Shown here: one piece after another, positions 53,688 through 62,737 of the stretch
Position numbering within the stretch: position 1 is the stretch's first letter
Layout: every line of letters starts with the position of its first letter
Source: Vibrio sp. RE88
GTDB lineage: Bacteria > Pseudomonadota > Gammaproteobacteria > Enterobacterales > Vibrionaceae
Assembly (NCBI RefSeq): GCF_013113835.1
Contig: NZ_VTYQ01000003.1
Location: forward strand, 682,001-746,000
Length of the DNA stretch: 64,000 nucleotides
Direction: 5' to 3'
Program-made: the position numbers and the translations under genes
The notes under the pieces: model-generated
Databases searched by the model: none
Told to the model about the DNA's origin: nothing
The model's input: only the letters and a program-made list of their open reading frames with translations

Positions 53688-55695
53688 TCATCATACCTGC
53701 TAGCTGAGACTGCATTTTGCTTGTTGCGTCCTGCATCGCCGTAAATTTGGCGTGTGTACGTTTTTCTAGGCTATCCATGCGGCGATCTAGAGATGCCTGA
53801 TCATCATCAAGGCGGTAATTTTGTTCCACCATGCTGCGCTCACGCGTACGAATAGAGCCGGTAACACCTGTAATACCCTGAATCGCATCTTCAACTTTTT
53901 TCGCAAACCCTTGGTTACCGCCAAAGAAATCTTCTAACTTGTTGAAGTTGTTATTGAGCTGGCGGTCCAACATGTCATAGTTGATTTCCAGTGTTCCCTG
54001 ACGTGTCGTTGTAATACCGAATTCAGTCAGCGTTTTGAGATCTTCAGGAGCAGGTTCAACTCGTGATGAAAACACCGACTTCAGTCTTGAGTCTGCACTT
54101 CGAACCACACTGTCACCCGCCAGAGGACCTGCGGCTCCGGTGCGGGGATCCACACCGGAAAGTTCTTGAGATACCTGATAGAACTGGTTGTATGCCGAAA
54201 CAAACTGCTCGATATCGTCTCGTACGCCCTGACGGTCATATTCGATATCAATCTCTGACGGTGTTTTGCCGCGCTCAGAACGGCCTTTTAAGGTCAGGTC
54301 TACGCCTTCAATGGCATCTTCAATGATGTTGTTATCACTGGAAAGCTGAGCAACACCATCAAGCAATACTTTCGAATCCTGTGCCGCTTGTACTTGGCTC
54401 ATTCCGCGATAAGCGTCAAATGATTCCTGCGCCGATTTCAGGTCAGCCTGCGCCTGATCAATTCGTTCCAGATATTCCCGTTCTTCTTTCGGCAACTTGG
54501 CACGTTCAAGCTCTTTGGCTTGCTCAGGGGTCAGTTCGCCAGCCAGAACGCGCGATTGAAGTGATGCTCTTTCCTGAGCCAGTTTGTCTTCCAACGCAGC
54601 CTGTTTCGCATCTAACGCGGCCTGCGCTTCTTTTGGTGTTACATATGAGTCCGTCAGAGTACCCGAAGCCGTGACACTCCAACCGGGAACATCAGAGGCT
54701 TTTTCCAGCGCTTTGGCATCAAGCTGAGGCTCTGGCTCCCAATACGAGTCAAGTAATGTACCGGACGCGGTCGCGGTCCAGCCAGGAATACGCTCTTCTG
54801 GTTTCAAGTATTTATTAGCTTCGGCACCGGCCGCAGCCGCGGCTGCAGCGGCGGCATCTGAAAGCTCATTACCGGCACTTGCGTCTTTTGCCGCATTGGC
54901 ATCGGCAGCAATTGCCGCTTGTTTAGACGTATCGGCAATCTCCTGATCGACAACCTTTGCCGCCTCAATGTTTTGCTCTGCAATGCGATCGGCAACGGCT
55001 TGTTCTTCAGCAGTGAGTGGTTTGAGAAGATCTTGCGCAGCCGCACGAGCTTGCTCAAGATCTTTAACGCGCTGTTCAAGTGTTTTGTATTCGAGTCTTT
55101 TGAGAAGATTATCCGGTGCGGATTCCACACTCAATTTGAGTGCGTTTTGTTCACCTGAATTACTTGAAGCAACGATAAGACGTGGGCCTTCGACATCATT
55201 GATGACCGATGCACGAACGCCGGGGTTGGTTTTACTGCCATTGATACCGCGAACAATATCAACCAGCTTTGAATTTTCCTGAACGTCAACGGTGAATTTT
55301 TTTTCACCGAGAGAAATCTGCAGCTTACCCGGGCCAAATTTCGCATCTTCTGGTAATACGTCAGACGCAATTTTATGACTCTGGGCAAGCTGCAACACAT
55401 CGATAGCATATCTACCAGCGATAGCTTCAGTGGTTGCCGTCGCGGATACAACGGTATCATCCGTAGATTCTACCTTTCTTGCGGCGAAAGCTTTCTCTTG
55501 ACGAAAGCTCGCCATCAAGTTTTTCATCGTATCCAACGACTCTCTGAGCCGACCGTAGGCACTGATACTGGAATCAATTTTGCCACGCTCATTGTCGATT
55601 CGTTGCTGCTTAGGTACGCGCTCCGAATCAACAATTTTGCTGACCATGGCATTGATATCCATGCCAGAATTCATCCCTACAGGGCCAAAGCTCAT
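53671..55695 (-). CDS. fliD: Flagellar filament cap protein FliD (FlaH) with large insertion
   Basis: This 674-residue protein has the conserved FliD N-domain (to about 195) and C-domain (from about 440, including GMSQVQAAQDSKVLLDGVAQ). Between them is an Ala/Glu/Gln-rich, largely helical insertion (about 200-440). That insertion contains a duplicated motif: IPGWTATASGTLLDSY (303-318) and VPGWSVTASGTLTDSY (336-351). FliD caps the filament and folds flagellin at the tip. The insertion would be surface-exposed in the D2/D3 region. Confidence 0.95.
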   Translation of the reverse strand: MSFGPVGMNSGMDINAMVSKIVDSERVPKQQRIDNERGKIDSSISAYGRLRESLDTMKNLMASFRQEKAFAARKVESTDDTVVSATATTEAIAGRYAIDVLQLAQSHKIASDVLPEDAKFGPGKLQISLGEKKFTVDVQENSKLVDIVRGINGSKTNPGVRASVINDVEGPRLIVASSNSGEQNALKLSVESAPDNLLKRLEYKTLEQRVKDLEQARAAAQDLLKPLTAEEQAVADRIAEQNIEAAKVVDQEIADTSKQAAIAADANAAKDASAGNELSDAAAAAAAAAGAEANKYLKPEERIPGWTATASGTLLDSYWEPEPQLDAKALEKASDVPGWSVTASGTLTDSYVTPKEAQAALDAKQAALEDKLAQERASLQSRVLAGELTPEQAKELERAKLPKEEREYLERIDQAQADLKSAQESFDAYRGMSQVQAAQDSKVLLDGVAQLSSDNNIIEDAIEGVDLTLKGRSERGKTPSEIDIEYDRQGVRDDIEQFVSAYNQFYQVSQELSGVDPRTGAAGPLAGDSVVRSADSRLKSVFSSRVEPAPEDLKTLTEFGITTTRQGTLEINYDMLDRQLNNNFNKLEDFFGGNQGFAKKVEDAIQGITGVTGSIRTRERSMVEQNYRLDDDQASLDRRMDSLEKRTHAKFTAMQDATSKMQSQLAGMMNALGG

Positions 55696-55715
55696 TCAAT
55701 CACCTCAAAATACGA

Positions 55716-56144
55716 TCATACCGTCTGGTTCAACAACCCCGATGAATACCGGGCTGTTTGATCCCTCAGGCGTCGCAGTATTTCTAACATTTCCTCATCG
55801 GGTATCTGACGAATTATATCGCCAGTATCCGCTTCATAAATGGTCACTACATCTCTTCCCGACTCTTCATCGACCCGAAAAGATAGGCCAGTGTTGATGG
55901 ACGCAATGAACTCGTTCATTTGCTGTACCATACGTTGCCGCTCTTCCCTGTTAAGCTTTTCACGTTGTTGAGACGCTTCTATCGCTTGATTAACAGCTTC
56001 AGCAGCTTGTTCTCTCACTTCGGCTGTAGAAACCTGTTCTTTCCGCGAGGAAACTTGCTGTGCACCATCATATTTTGAAGCAACTTTAGTGCCACTTTCT
56101 GAGCCGTAAGGCTGGACGTTCGATGTGTAGGATGGTATTTCCAT
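55716..56144 (-). CDS. flaG: Flagellar protein FlaG
   Basis: This 142-residue FlaG-family protein has a Gln/Glu-rich N-terminal half and the C-terminal signature LSFRVDEESGRDVVTIYEAD. FlaG limits filament length in some bacteria. It lies 20 bp before fliD and 71 bp after the first flagellin gene, with a hairpin in that gap. Confidence 0.94.
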   Translation of the reverse strand: MEIPSYTSNVQPYGSESGTKVASKYDGAQQVSSRKEQVSTAEVREQAAEAVNQAIEASQQREKLNREERQRMVQQMNEFIASINTGLSFRVDEESGRDVVTIYEADTGDIIRQIPDEEMLEILRRLRDQTARYSSGLLNQTV

Positions 56145-56165
56145 AACAATCTCCCTTCCACCTTA

Positions 56166-56188
56166 TAGGTTGGTAATCCTATTACCTA
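56166..56188 (-). other. Hairpin between flagellin A and flaG without a T-run
   Basis: On the minus strand GGTAGGTAATAGGATTACCAACC folds with a one-base internal mismatch and loop AGG. No U-tract follows; instead the flaG ribosome site comes directly after. It could be a stabilising 3' end for flagellin mRNA or an attenuator between flaA and flaG. Confidence 0.4.
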
Positions 56189-56215
56189 CCAATAAGCTCG
56201 TTCCGAACCTATCGA

Positions 56216-57349
56216 TTAACCTAATAAGCTAAGAGCTGCTGATGGTGATTGTTTTGCCTGCGCCAGTACTGAAGTACTTGCCTGCTGCAAAATCTGCGAC
56301 TTAGTCATCTGAGTCGTTTCTTTCGCATAGTCAGTGTCTCGGATACGGCTACGAGACGCGTTAACGTTCTCGTTGATGTTGTCCAAGTTGCTGATCGCAT
56401 GGCTAAAACGGTTCTGGAATGCACCCAATTCCGCACGCTGACTGTCTACCGTTTTCAGAGCACCGTCGATAACGGAAACCGCCATCTGTGAGCCTGCGAC
56501 AGTAGATACATCAACGTCGGAAACCGTTCTATTCTCAGCGGCACCAAAACCAATATCACCGCCTAACGCCCCACCAATAGTGACATCTGTCGCTACTTTG
56601 TTATTCGCTGCGAACAGCTGTAATTTGCCTTCGTCACCGACCGACGCTTTCACGTCTTCGCTTTGACCATTGATATAGGTCGCAAGCTGCTCGATATCGT
56701 CACCAACCTTAGCATTTATGGTTAACTGTTTAGCTTCTCCATGTACATCAGTATAGTCCAGAGTAAGGTCAGTTGAACCCTGAGAGACGGTCCAATCGTT
56801 ATCTTTACCCTGTTGCGCGATGTATGCTTTACCACCCATTCCAGAAGTATCTGAGCGCATATTGCCCATAGTGAGCATCACTGCCTCGCCCGAGCTCGCA
56901 CCGATCTGGAATGACTGACTACCAAACGTACCGTTAAGCAGTTTGTTACCACCAAATGAGGTGGTTTCTGCAATACGGTTTAATTCGTCGTTGAGTGCGG
57001 TAACCTCTTCCTGAATCGCGATTCGCTCCGAACGTGAGTTCGAACCATTAGACGATTGCAGTGACAGGTCACGCATACGTTGAAGGATATTGGTTGTCTC
57101 ATTCATTGCACCTTCAGCAGTCTGTGCAATGGAGATACCATCGTTTGCGTTTTTCACCGCCATGTCTAAACCACGACTTTGCGATGTTAAACGGTTGGAA
57201 ATTTGAAGGCCTGCAGCGTCATCACGAGCACTGTTTATTTTGTAACCCGATGATAGACGCTCCATCGATCTCTGCATGCCGTCAGCAGCACCATTAAGGT
57301 ATCGCTGAGCAGTCATCGCAGACACATTGGTGTTTACGTTAATTGCCAT
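56216..57349 (-). CDS. flaA: Flagellin (flaA position)
   Basis: This 377-residue polar flagellin has conserved D0/D1 ends ([20 protein letters not shown] ... [18 protein letters not shown]) and a variable middle. The start at 57349 has a strong ribosome site (AGGAG). Three flagellins in tandem correspond to flaF-flaB-flaA of V. parahaemolyticus; this is the last one, next to flaG. Naming differs between species (flaEDB in V. cholerae). A sigma-28-type promoter lies at 57430-57456. Confidence 0.93.
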   Translation of the reverse strand: MAINVNTNVSAMTAQRYLNGAADGMQRSMERLSSGYKINSARDDAAGLQISNRLTSQSRGLDMAVKNANDGISIAQTAEGAMNETTNILQRMRDLSLQSSNGSNSRSERIAIQEEVTALNDELNRIAETTSFGGNKLLNGTFGSQSFQIGASSGEAVMLTMGNMRSDTSGMGGKAYIAQQGKDNDWTVSQGSTDLTLDYTDVHGEAKQLTINAKVGDDIEQLATYINGQSEDVKASVGDEGKLQLFAANNKVATDVTIGGALGGDIGFGAAENRTVSDVDVSTVAGSQMAVSVIDGALKTVDSQRAELGAFQNRFSHAISNLDNINENVNASRSRIRDTDYAKETTQMTKSQILQQASTSVLAQAKQSPSAALSLLG

Positions 57350-57429
57350 ATTGATCTCCTTAGGCATTAAGGGTGATGCACCTCAGCGTCTCTCACCTCA
57401 CTTTGGTGCATCTCATTTCTCTCAGTCTT

Positions 57430-57456
57430 TTAACGGCGGAGGAAATATATCCTTTA
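57430..57456 (-). promoter_or_regulatory. Sigma-28 (FliA) promoter of flagellin A
   Basis: On the minus strand TAAAGGAT, 11 bases, then GCCGTTAA closely matches TAAAGTTT-n11-GCCGATAA. It lies 81-107 bp upstream of the start codon. Confidence 0.85.
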
Positions 57457-57533
57457 GAAAAAATTTTAAAAAAATTTCTGTGATTGGAGTCAATAAGCCA
57501 CAAATTCTTTTTAAATCAAAGAATTATAAAAAC

Positions 57534-57562
57534 AAAAAAAATCCAGCCGAAGCTGGATTTTT
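57534..57562 (-). terminator. Terminator of flagellin B
   Basis: The stem AAAATCCAGC / GCTGGATTTT with loop CGAA is followed on the minus strand by TTTTTTTTG. It lies 18 bp after the stop at 57580. Confidence 0.9.
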
Positions 57563-57579
57563 TCTTAAGAGAATCAGTT

Positions 57580-58713
57580 TTAGCCGAGTAAGCTAAGCGC
57601 TGAGTTTGGCGCTTGTTTCGCCTGAGCAAGAATAGAACTTGAAGCTTGAGAAAGAATTTGCGCTTTAGTCAGTGCCGTTGTTTCTTTCGCGAAGTCGGTG
57701 TCTTTGATTCGGCTCTTCGACGCATTCACATTCTCGTTGATGTTATCTAAGTTGTTAACTGCATGGTTGAAACGGTTCTGGAATGCACCCAGCTCAGCAC
57801 GGTGGCTATCTACATATTTAAGAGCTGAGTCGATGATGGCAACCGATTCTTGAGAACCGCCTACTGAAGTAACATCAATAGTATCAACAGTAACGGCTTG
57901 ACCTTGACCCATACTCAATTCACCCGCAAGACCACCACCAAAGCTAACTGCGCCTTCAACTTTGTCAGTACCTGCGAATACTTGTAATTGACCTTCTTCA
58001 TCGACAGACGCTTTGACCATATCAGTCTGACCATTGATGTATGTCGCTAACTCTTCAATATCGTCGCCTTCTTTTGCATTGATATTAATGGTTTGCTGCT
58101 GGCCGTCTGTATCAGTCAGTGTGATAGCCAAGTCGCTTGCACCAGCCTGCACTGTCCAATCTTTATCTTTGCCGTTTGCTGCTTGGTAGCTTGTGCCACC
58201 CATGCCAACATTATCTGAGCGCATGTTGTTCAATGTCAGCATTACCGCTTCACCATTGTCTGCACCAATTTGGAAAGATTTCGTCGCGTAGGTACCGTTT
58301 AGTAGTTTGTTACCACCGAAAGAAGTGGTTTCAGCAATACGGTTCAGTTCGTCGTTTAGTGCTGTCACTTCTTCCTGAATCGCAACACGCTCTGATTTAG
58401 AGTTAGAGCCGTTAGCTGATTGTAGCGATAGGTCACGCATACGTTGCAGGATATTGGTCGTCTCATTCATCGCACCTTCAGCAGTTTGTGCGATAGAAAT
58501 ACCGTCATTCGCGTTACGTACTGCAACATCTAGACCGCGGCTTTGCACATTCAAACGGTTAGAGATCTGTAGACCTGCTGCGTCATCTTTTGCGCTATTA
58601 ATCTTGAAGCCAGAAGATAGACGTTCCATTGAAGATTGCTGTGCATTGTTAGCGCCGTTTAGGTAACGCTGTGCTGTCATTGCTGCTACGTTAGTATTTA
58701 CATTCACTGCCAT
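57580..58713 (-). CDS. flaB: Flagellin (flaB position)
   Basis: This 377-residue flagellin starts [20 protein letters not shown]; the start at 58713 has the ribosome site GGAGAA. The frame is open upstream through the promoter, which is not coding. It shares the D0/D1 regions almost residue for residue with its two neighbours and diverges in the central domain. It has its own sigma-28 promoter and terminator, so it is a separate transcription unit. Confidence 0.94.
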   Translation of the reverse strand: MAVNVNTNVAAMTAQRYLNGANNAQQSSMERLSSGFKINSAKDDAAGLQISNRLNVQSRGLDVAVRNANDGISIAQTAEGAMNETTNILQRMRDLSLQSANGSNSKSERVAIQEEVTALNDELNRIAETTSFGGNKLLNGTYATKSFQIGADNGEAVMLTLNNMRSDNVGMGGTSYQAANGKDKDWTVQAGASDLAITLTDTDGQQQTININAKEGDDIEELATYINGQTDMVKASVDEEGQLQVFAGTDKVEGAVSFGGGLAGELSMGQGQAVTVDTIDVTSVGGSQESVAIIDSALKYVDSHRAELGAFQNRFNHAVNNLDNINENVNASKSRIKDTDFAKETTALTKAQILSQASSSILAQAKQAPNSALSLLG

Positions 58714-58796
58714 GGTGATTTCTCCGTTTGATTTTCCGATGTAACCGGTTTCCGACGTCTCGGAAAACCAAAGTAGTTCTCTCAAAGTTACTTTTA

Positions 58797-58823
58797 TTAA
58801 CGGCTCAATTTCGAGAACCTTGA
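58797..58823 (-). promoter_or_regulatory. Sigma-28 (FliA) promoter of flagellin B
   Basis: On the minus strand TCAAGGTT, 11 bases, then GCCGTTAA. Spacing is exact for FliA; the -35 is a slightly weaker match than at the other two flagellins. Confidence 0.78.
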
Positions 58824-58960
58824 GTATTTTTTTAAGTTTTTTTGAAAAAAAATGCTTTTGGAGGAGAAAAGTTGACCAAATACGAAAAAACTTAAAAAAA
58901 CGCAATTTTTCGCTAAAGCTTTAATTCACTCAGTCGATAATATTTTCTTTTTTTTGATAA

Positions 58961-60094
58961 TTAACCCAATAAGGTTAGGGCTAGATTTGGCTGTTGTTTA
59001 GCCTGTGCCAGGATTGATGTGCTAACTTGCTGTAAAATCTGTTGCTTAAGCATTTGGGTGGTTTCTTTGGCGTAGTCGGTGTCTTTTATACGGCTATTCG
59101 ACGCGGCCAAGTTTTCGTTGATGTTGCCTAGGTTGTTAATCGCATGATTAAAGCGATTTTGCATCGCCCCTAGTTCAGCACGATGGCCATCAACATACTT
59201 AAGCGCGGTGTCTATTACAGATACCGCTCGCTGTGCGCCGCCAACTTTAGAAATGTCCAGATTATCAACCGCTTCATAACCAGCTAGCCCCATTTGCAGT
59301 TCACCTGCAAGGCTGCCAGAAAAGGAAATAGTACCGGATGTCTCTTTGCCTGCCATAAAGACTTGCAGCTGCCCATCTTCATTTACTGAGGCCGAGACTT
59401 TATCCGTTTGACCGTTGATATAAGTGGCTAACTCTTCGATGTCATCACCGGCCTTAGCCTCAATCTGAATCGATTCTTGCTGCCCCTCGGCATTAGTGTA
59501 TTCCATCACCAACGTCTGGCTGCCCTGAGAAACCTGCCAGTTATTGTCCGCTTTTCCAGCGGCGATATAACTGAAGCCGCCCATCTCTATACTATCGGAG
59601 CGCATGTTCTTCAGAGATACCTGAACCGCTTCACCGGAACTACCACCAATTTGGAAAGAAGAACTGGCAAATGAGCCATTGAGCAATTTTCGACCACCAA
59701 AAGAGGTAGTTTCGGCGATTCTATTCAATTCATCATTCAAAGCCGCCATTTCTTCCTGTAATGCATCTCTTTCTGCTCGACTGTTCGAGCCATTTGCCGA
59801 TTGTAATGAAAGATCACGCATGCGCTGGAGAAGGTTGGTTGTCTCGTTCATCGCACCTTCGGCTGTCTGCATGATGGATATGCCGTCGTTCGCATTGCGC
59901 ATTGCGACATCCAAACCACGCATCTGAGACTCAAGTCGATTCGAGATCTGCAAACCTGCGGCATCGTCTTTGGCACTATTAATACGATTCCCTGAAGATA
60001 GCCTCTCCAGTGATTGATTCAGCATGTCCGTCGCATTCGTAAGATAACGCTGCGCCGTCATTGCTGATACGTTGGTATTAACAGTGATTGCCAT
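58961..60094 (-). CDS. flaF: Flagellin (flaF position)
   Basis: This 377-residue flagellin starts [20 protein letters not shown] and is the most divergent of the three. It is first in the flaF-flaB-flaA order and preceded by a sigma-28-type promoter. The ribosome site is poor: GAGGAA lies about 18 bases before the ATG, so expression may be lower. The identical length of all three flagellins suggests gene duplication with strong constraint. Confidence 0.93.
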   Translation of the reverse strand: MAITVNTNVSAMTAQRYLTNATDMLNQSLERLSSGNRINSAKDDAAGLQISNRLESQMRGLDVAMRNANDGISIMQTAEGAMNETTNLLQRMRDLSLQSANGSNSRAERDALQEEMAALNDELNRIAETTSFGGRKLLNGSFASSSFQIGGSSGEAVQVSLKNMRSDSIEMGGFSYIAAGKADNNWQVSQGSQTLVMEYTNAEGQQESIQIEAKAGDDIEELATYINGQTDKVSASVNEDGQLQVFMAGKETSGTISFSGSLAGELQMGLAGYEAVDNLDISKVGGAQRAVSVIDTALKYVDGHRAELGAMQNRFNHAINNLGNINENLAASNSRIKDTDYAKETTQMLKQQILQQVSTSILAQAKQQPNLALTLLG

Positions 60095-60130
60095 AACGAT
60101 AGATAGTGTTTCCTCAACAGGGTTATTTGT

Positions 60131-60157
60131 TATATCGGCCTGAGGAGATTTTCTTTA
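60131..60157 (-). promoter_or_regulatory. Sigma-28 (FliA) promoter of flagellin F
   Basis: On the minus strand TAAAG, 13 bases, then GCCGATATA. The -10 is almost the consensus; the spacer is one base shorter than the E. coli optimum. It lies about 37-63 bp upstream of the start codon. Confidence 0.75.
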
Positions 60158-60170
60158 GTCTTTTTACACA

Positions 60171-60196
60171 AAAAACCGAGCGCGTTGGCTCGGTTT
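60171..60196 (-). terminator. Terminator downstream of the DyP peroxidase gene
   Basis: The stem AAACCGAGC / GCTCGGTTT with a 6-base loop is followed on the minus strand by TTTTGTG. It isolates the flagellin genes from the peroxidase gene. Confidence 0.85.
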
Positions 60197-60238
60197 ATAA
60201 TCGGTATAGTGTGCAGGCTTTAGTTTGCTTTCATTGAT

Positions 60239-61141
60239 TTACTTAAGCTTTAACCCGTTTAGCATCTCTACAGACGGAGCAAAGAAGTATGCACCTGTCA
60301 CAGCTTTCGTAAAGCGCAATAACTGGTCTGTTTTACCGTCGGTCGCGCCATACATGCTTTCCAGCATGGCTTTGAAATTGTGTAACGTGTTGCAATAGGC
60401 AATAAACAGCAGACCATGCTCACCCGACACACTGCCATAAGGTAAGCTATGGCGAACAATCTTTAGGCCTTTACCTTCTTCTTTAATGTCTACACGACCA
60501 ACGTGAGACGCAGCTGGCACATTATCTAACTCAATCGAATCCGGTTTAGTCCGCCCGATGACTTTTTCTTGAGCAGACACATTCAGTCGATTCCAAGAAG
60601 GCAGGTCATGAACAAAACGCTGCACCATAACGTAACTGCCACCAGCCAACTCTCCTTGAGGAATAATTGCTACTTCATGGCGCTGACTATCTTTCGGGTT
60701 TTCTGTCCCATCGACAAAATCCGTCATGTCTCGAGAGTCGAGATAGCGATAACCATAGGTTTCATCAACCACCACCACGTTGTCTGACGCTTGGGCAAAG
60801 AATGTGCGCAGCAGATAAAAGTGCAAATCATGACGATTCGAATGGCAATGGATAAGCACATCCACATCAGAACTCGGCGCTATGGTGCTGCCTTCTCCAA
60901 GCTGCGGGAAGTCAATCAGTTCATCTGGCATCGCGGCGTCACACTTTGACCAGAATGATTTGCTGAACGCTACGGAAAGAGTCAGTTCAGCTCCAGGCTG
61001 TTGCTGATTAAGTTCTTCAACAAGTGATGGTAGAGCCTGTAGCTGTTCCAGTACGGCAGCATGTTCCTGTGTCACCTTAAGCAGCGTGTATTGAGCGAAA
61101 GGTCCTGCTTCAGGAAGGATGGCACTTTGAGGGATTGTCAT
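60239..61141 (-). CDS. DyP-type heme peroxidase (YfeX-like)
   Basis: This 300-residue dye-decolorising peroxidase has the signature FVDGTENP (catalytic Asp) and a heme-ligand region RHSLPYGSVSGEHGLLFIAY. There is no Tat signal, so it is cytoplasmic like E. coli YfeX. The family oxidises porphyrinogens and other substrates with H2O2; a role in heme or iron metabolism is debated. The DUF2919 gene lies just upstream, as E. coli yfeZ does near yfeX. Confidence 0.92.
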   Translation of the reverse strand: MTIPQSAILPEAGPFAQYTLLKVTQEHAAVLEQLQALPSLVEELNQQQPGAELTLSVAFSKSFWSKCDAAMPDELIDFPQLGEGSTIAPSSDVDVLIHCHSNRHDLHFYLLRTFFAQASDNVVVVDETYGYRYLDSRDMTDFVDGTENPKDSQRHEVAIIPQGELAGGSYVMVQRFVHDLPSWNRLNVSAQEKVIGRTKPDSIELDNVPAASHVGRVDIKEEGKGLKIVRHSLPYGSVSGEHGLLFIAYCNTLHNFKAMLESMYGATDGKTDQLLRFTKAVTGAYFFAPSVEMLNGLKLK

Positions 61142-61223
61142 TTTTATGTCCTCACATTTACATATTTGCTCAGTGTATTGTGTTCTGTTTTAAGAGTATT
61201 GATAGCGATCATCACCCGTTACG

Positions 61224-61682
61224 TCAATCGGATGGCGGCGCAGAAAAACAATCGCGTACGCTGCGACTCTTATAGATATAAAGCATAAACCACAGCAGAA
61301 ATAGCAAGGTGGCGGCATTCGCCCAGCGGAAAGCGCCATGTTCTAGGTATACGTGATAAAGAGTTTGAACAAACTGGCCGCCAATCACCAGCATGGTAAT
61401 CGTTTTACCCCAACTGACTAAATGGCTTATCCACTTTCGTTCCGGGCTGCGCAAGCTGATCATCCACATTAACGCGATGCTAGGCAGCCCCATCGCCAAA
61501 CCCAGATACAACATTGAATGATCGGGGTAGACAATATTTAGGATCTTAGCGCCGCTTTCTCGGCTCGCACCGGCGACAACAAAAACCACCCACGCTTTGG
61601 CGAGAAACAGCCAACCAAGCCAAAGCCATTTGGGGGCTTTGAGAAAACCATGTTTATCGTATTGTTCTAAAGCGTATCGCAC
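61224..61682 (-). CDS. DUF2919 (YfeZ-like) inner-membrane protein
   Basis: This 152-residue protein has about four hydrophobic segments and starts MRYALEQYDKHGFLKAPKWL, a pattern typical of DUF2919. The function is unknown. It is upstream of the DyP peroxidase (82-bp gap), an association conserved in enterics, so the two may be functionally linked. Confidence 0.85.
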   Translation of the reverse strand: MRYALEQYDKHGFLKAPKWLWLGWLFLAKAWVVFVVAGASRESGAKILNIVYPDHSMLYLGLAMGLPSIALMWMISLRSPERKWISHLVSWGKTITMLVIGGQFVQTLYHVYLEHGAFRWANAATLLFLLWFMLYIYKSRSVRDCFSAPPSD

Positions 61683-61763
61683 TGATAGGTAACTGCGGTT
61701 GAGAAGTTAAACTCCACTCTATACCAATTGAGGTATTTTTCTATCAGATATTACCTATAAAAC

Positions 61764-62204
61764 TCATCCGATATTGTTAGAGTTCGCTCGCACCCGCCTT
61801 ACTGATAAAGCAATAAACATCAGAAGTAATAAGATCGGCACGAACCAAAGCAGAGCATTGCGGACGGTAAACTCAGGCTGATATAACACAAATTCGCCGT
61901 AGCGCGCCGTCATGAACTCCTTCACTTCCTGCTCACTCTGTCCTTGATTGATCTTGCTGAAAACAATCAGACGCAAATCTTTTGCTATTGGAGAGTTGGA
62001 TTCGATCAGGTTTTGATTTTGACACTGCGGACAACGCAGGGACTTAGCCAAACGTAGCGCTTTTTCGTGTAACTCTGGAGAGGTAAACTCAAACAGCTCA
62101 ACTTGGGATATTTGCTGTTCTGAAACCGCAACAAATAGCTCTTCATCAACCGCGTAACTACTCTGAACAAACAGCAACAGGATCAGGCAATAAAGCGCTC
62201 TCAT
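61764..62204 (-). CDS. CcmH/NrfF-type apocytochrome c thioreductase subunit
   Basis: This 146-residue exported protein has a signal peptide (1-18), the CPQCQNQ redox motif (Cys58/Cys61) in the sequence LRCPQCQNQNLIESNSPIAK, and a C-terminal membrane helix. It keeps apocytochrome c cysteines reduced for heme ligation. There is no TPR extension. It overlaps the DsbE-like gene by 4 bp. Pairing with an NrfE-like protein suggests the Nrf set for nitrite reductase maturation, but a general Ccm role is not excluded. Confidence 0.88.
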   Translation of the reverse strand: MRALYCLILLLFVQSSYAVDEELFVAVSEQQISQVELFEFTSPELHEKALRLAKSLRCPQCQNQNLIESNSPIAKDLRLIVFSKINQGQSEQEVKEFMTARYGEFVLYQPEFTVRNALLWFVPILLLLMFIALSVRRVRANSNNIG

Positions 62205-62737
62205 CGACTCTTCTCCTCGGTAAAGAAGCGGGCAAATTGCTTCTGCCAGATACTAGGGTTGAGCAGCCCTGAGTGTTTATACACAATTTCCCCAGCCTGA
62301 TTGATAAGATATGTCTCGGGGGTGCCAACCACACCCAGATCGATAGATAACTCCCCTTGAGGATCGTAGATCACCGTTTGATAAGGGTCACCCAATTGAG
62401 CCAGATACTGGTTTGCAGCCTTTGCTTGGTCTCTATAGTTAAGCCCGATCACAGCAATGCCTTGCTCACTCAATTGATTAAGAAATTCATGTTCCGCGCG
62501 GCAAATACTGCACCACGACGCCCAGACATTAACCAGTTGATACTCCGACTGGAATAACGCCTTAGCCTGAACCCGTTCATTCCCAGCCAGTAACTCAACC
62601 TCGTTCACTGGAAATTCTCGAACAGCGTGACTGCCTGAGTTGGAAGTGCCTTCATTCAGTGCCGCCCCGAGGATTAGGATAAACACTACCAGCGAGACGC
62701 AAAGGATGAAGAATTTAGACTTTTTGGACGACATCAT
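62201..62737 (-). CDS. DsbE/CcmG-like periplasmic thioredoxin with CSIC site
   Basis: This 178-residue membrane-anchored thioredoxin-fold protein has an N-terminal helix ([17 protein letters not shown]), the active site [15 protein letters not shown] (Cys76/Cys79) and the cis-Pro loop [11 protein letters not shown]. It would reduce apocytochrome c or CcmH/NrfF. CSIC replaces the CPTC usual in CcmG, supporting a second, divergent set. It overlaps the NrfE-like gene by 23 bp and the NrfF-like gene by 4 bp. Confidence 0.88.
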   Translation of the reverse strand: MMSSKKSKFFILCVSLVVFILILGAALNEGTSNSGSHAVREFPVNEVELLAGNERVQAKALFQSEYQLVNVWASWCSICRAEHEFLNQLSEQGIAVIGLNYRDQAKAANQYLAQLGDPYQTVIYDPQGELSIDLGVVGTPETYLINQAGEIVYKHSGLLNPSIWQKQFARFFTEEKSR

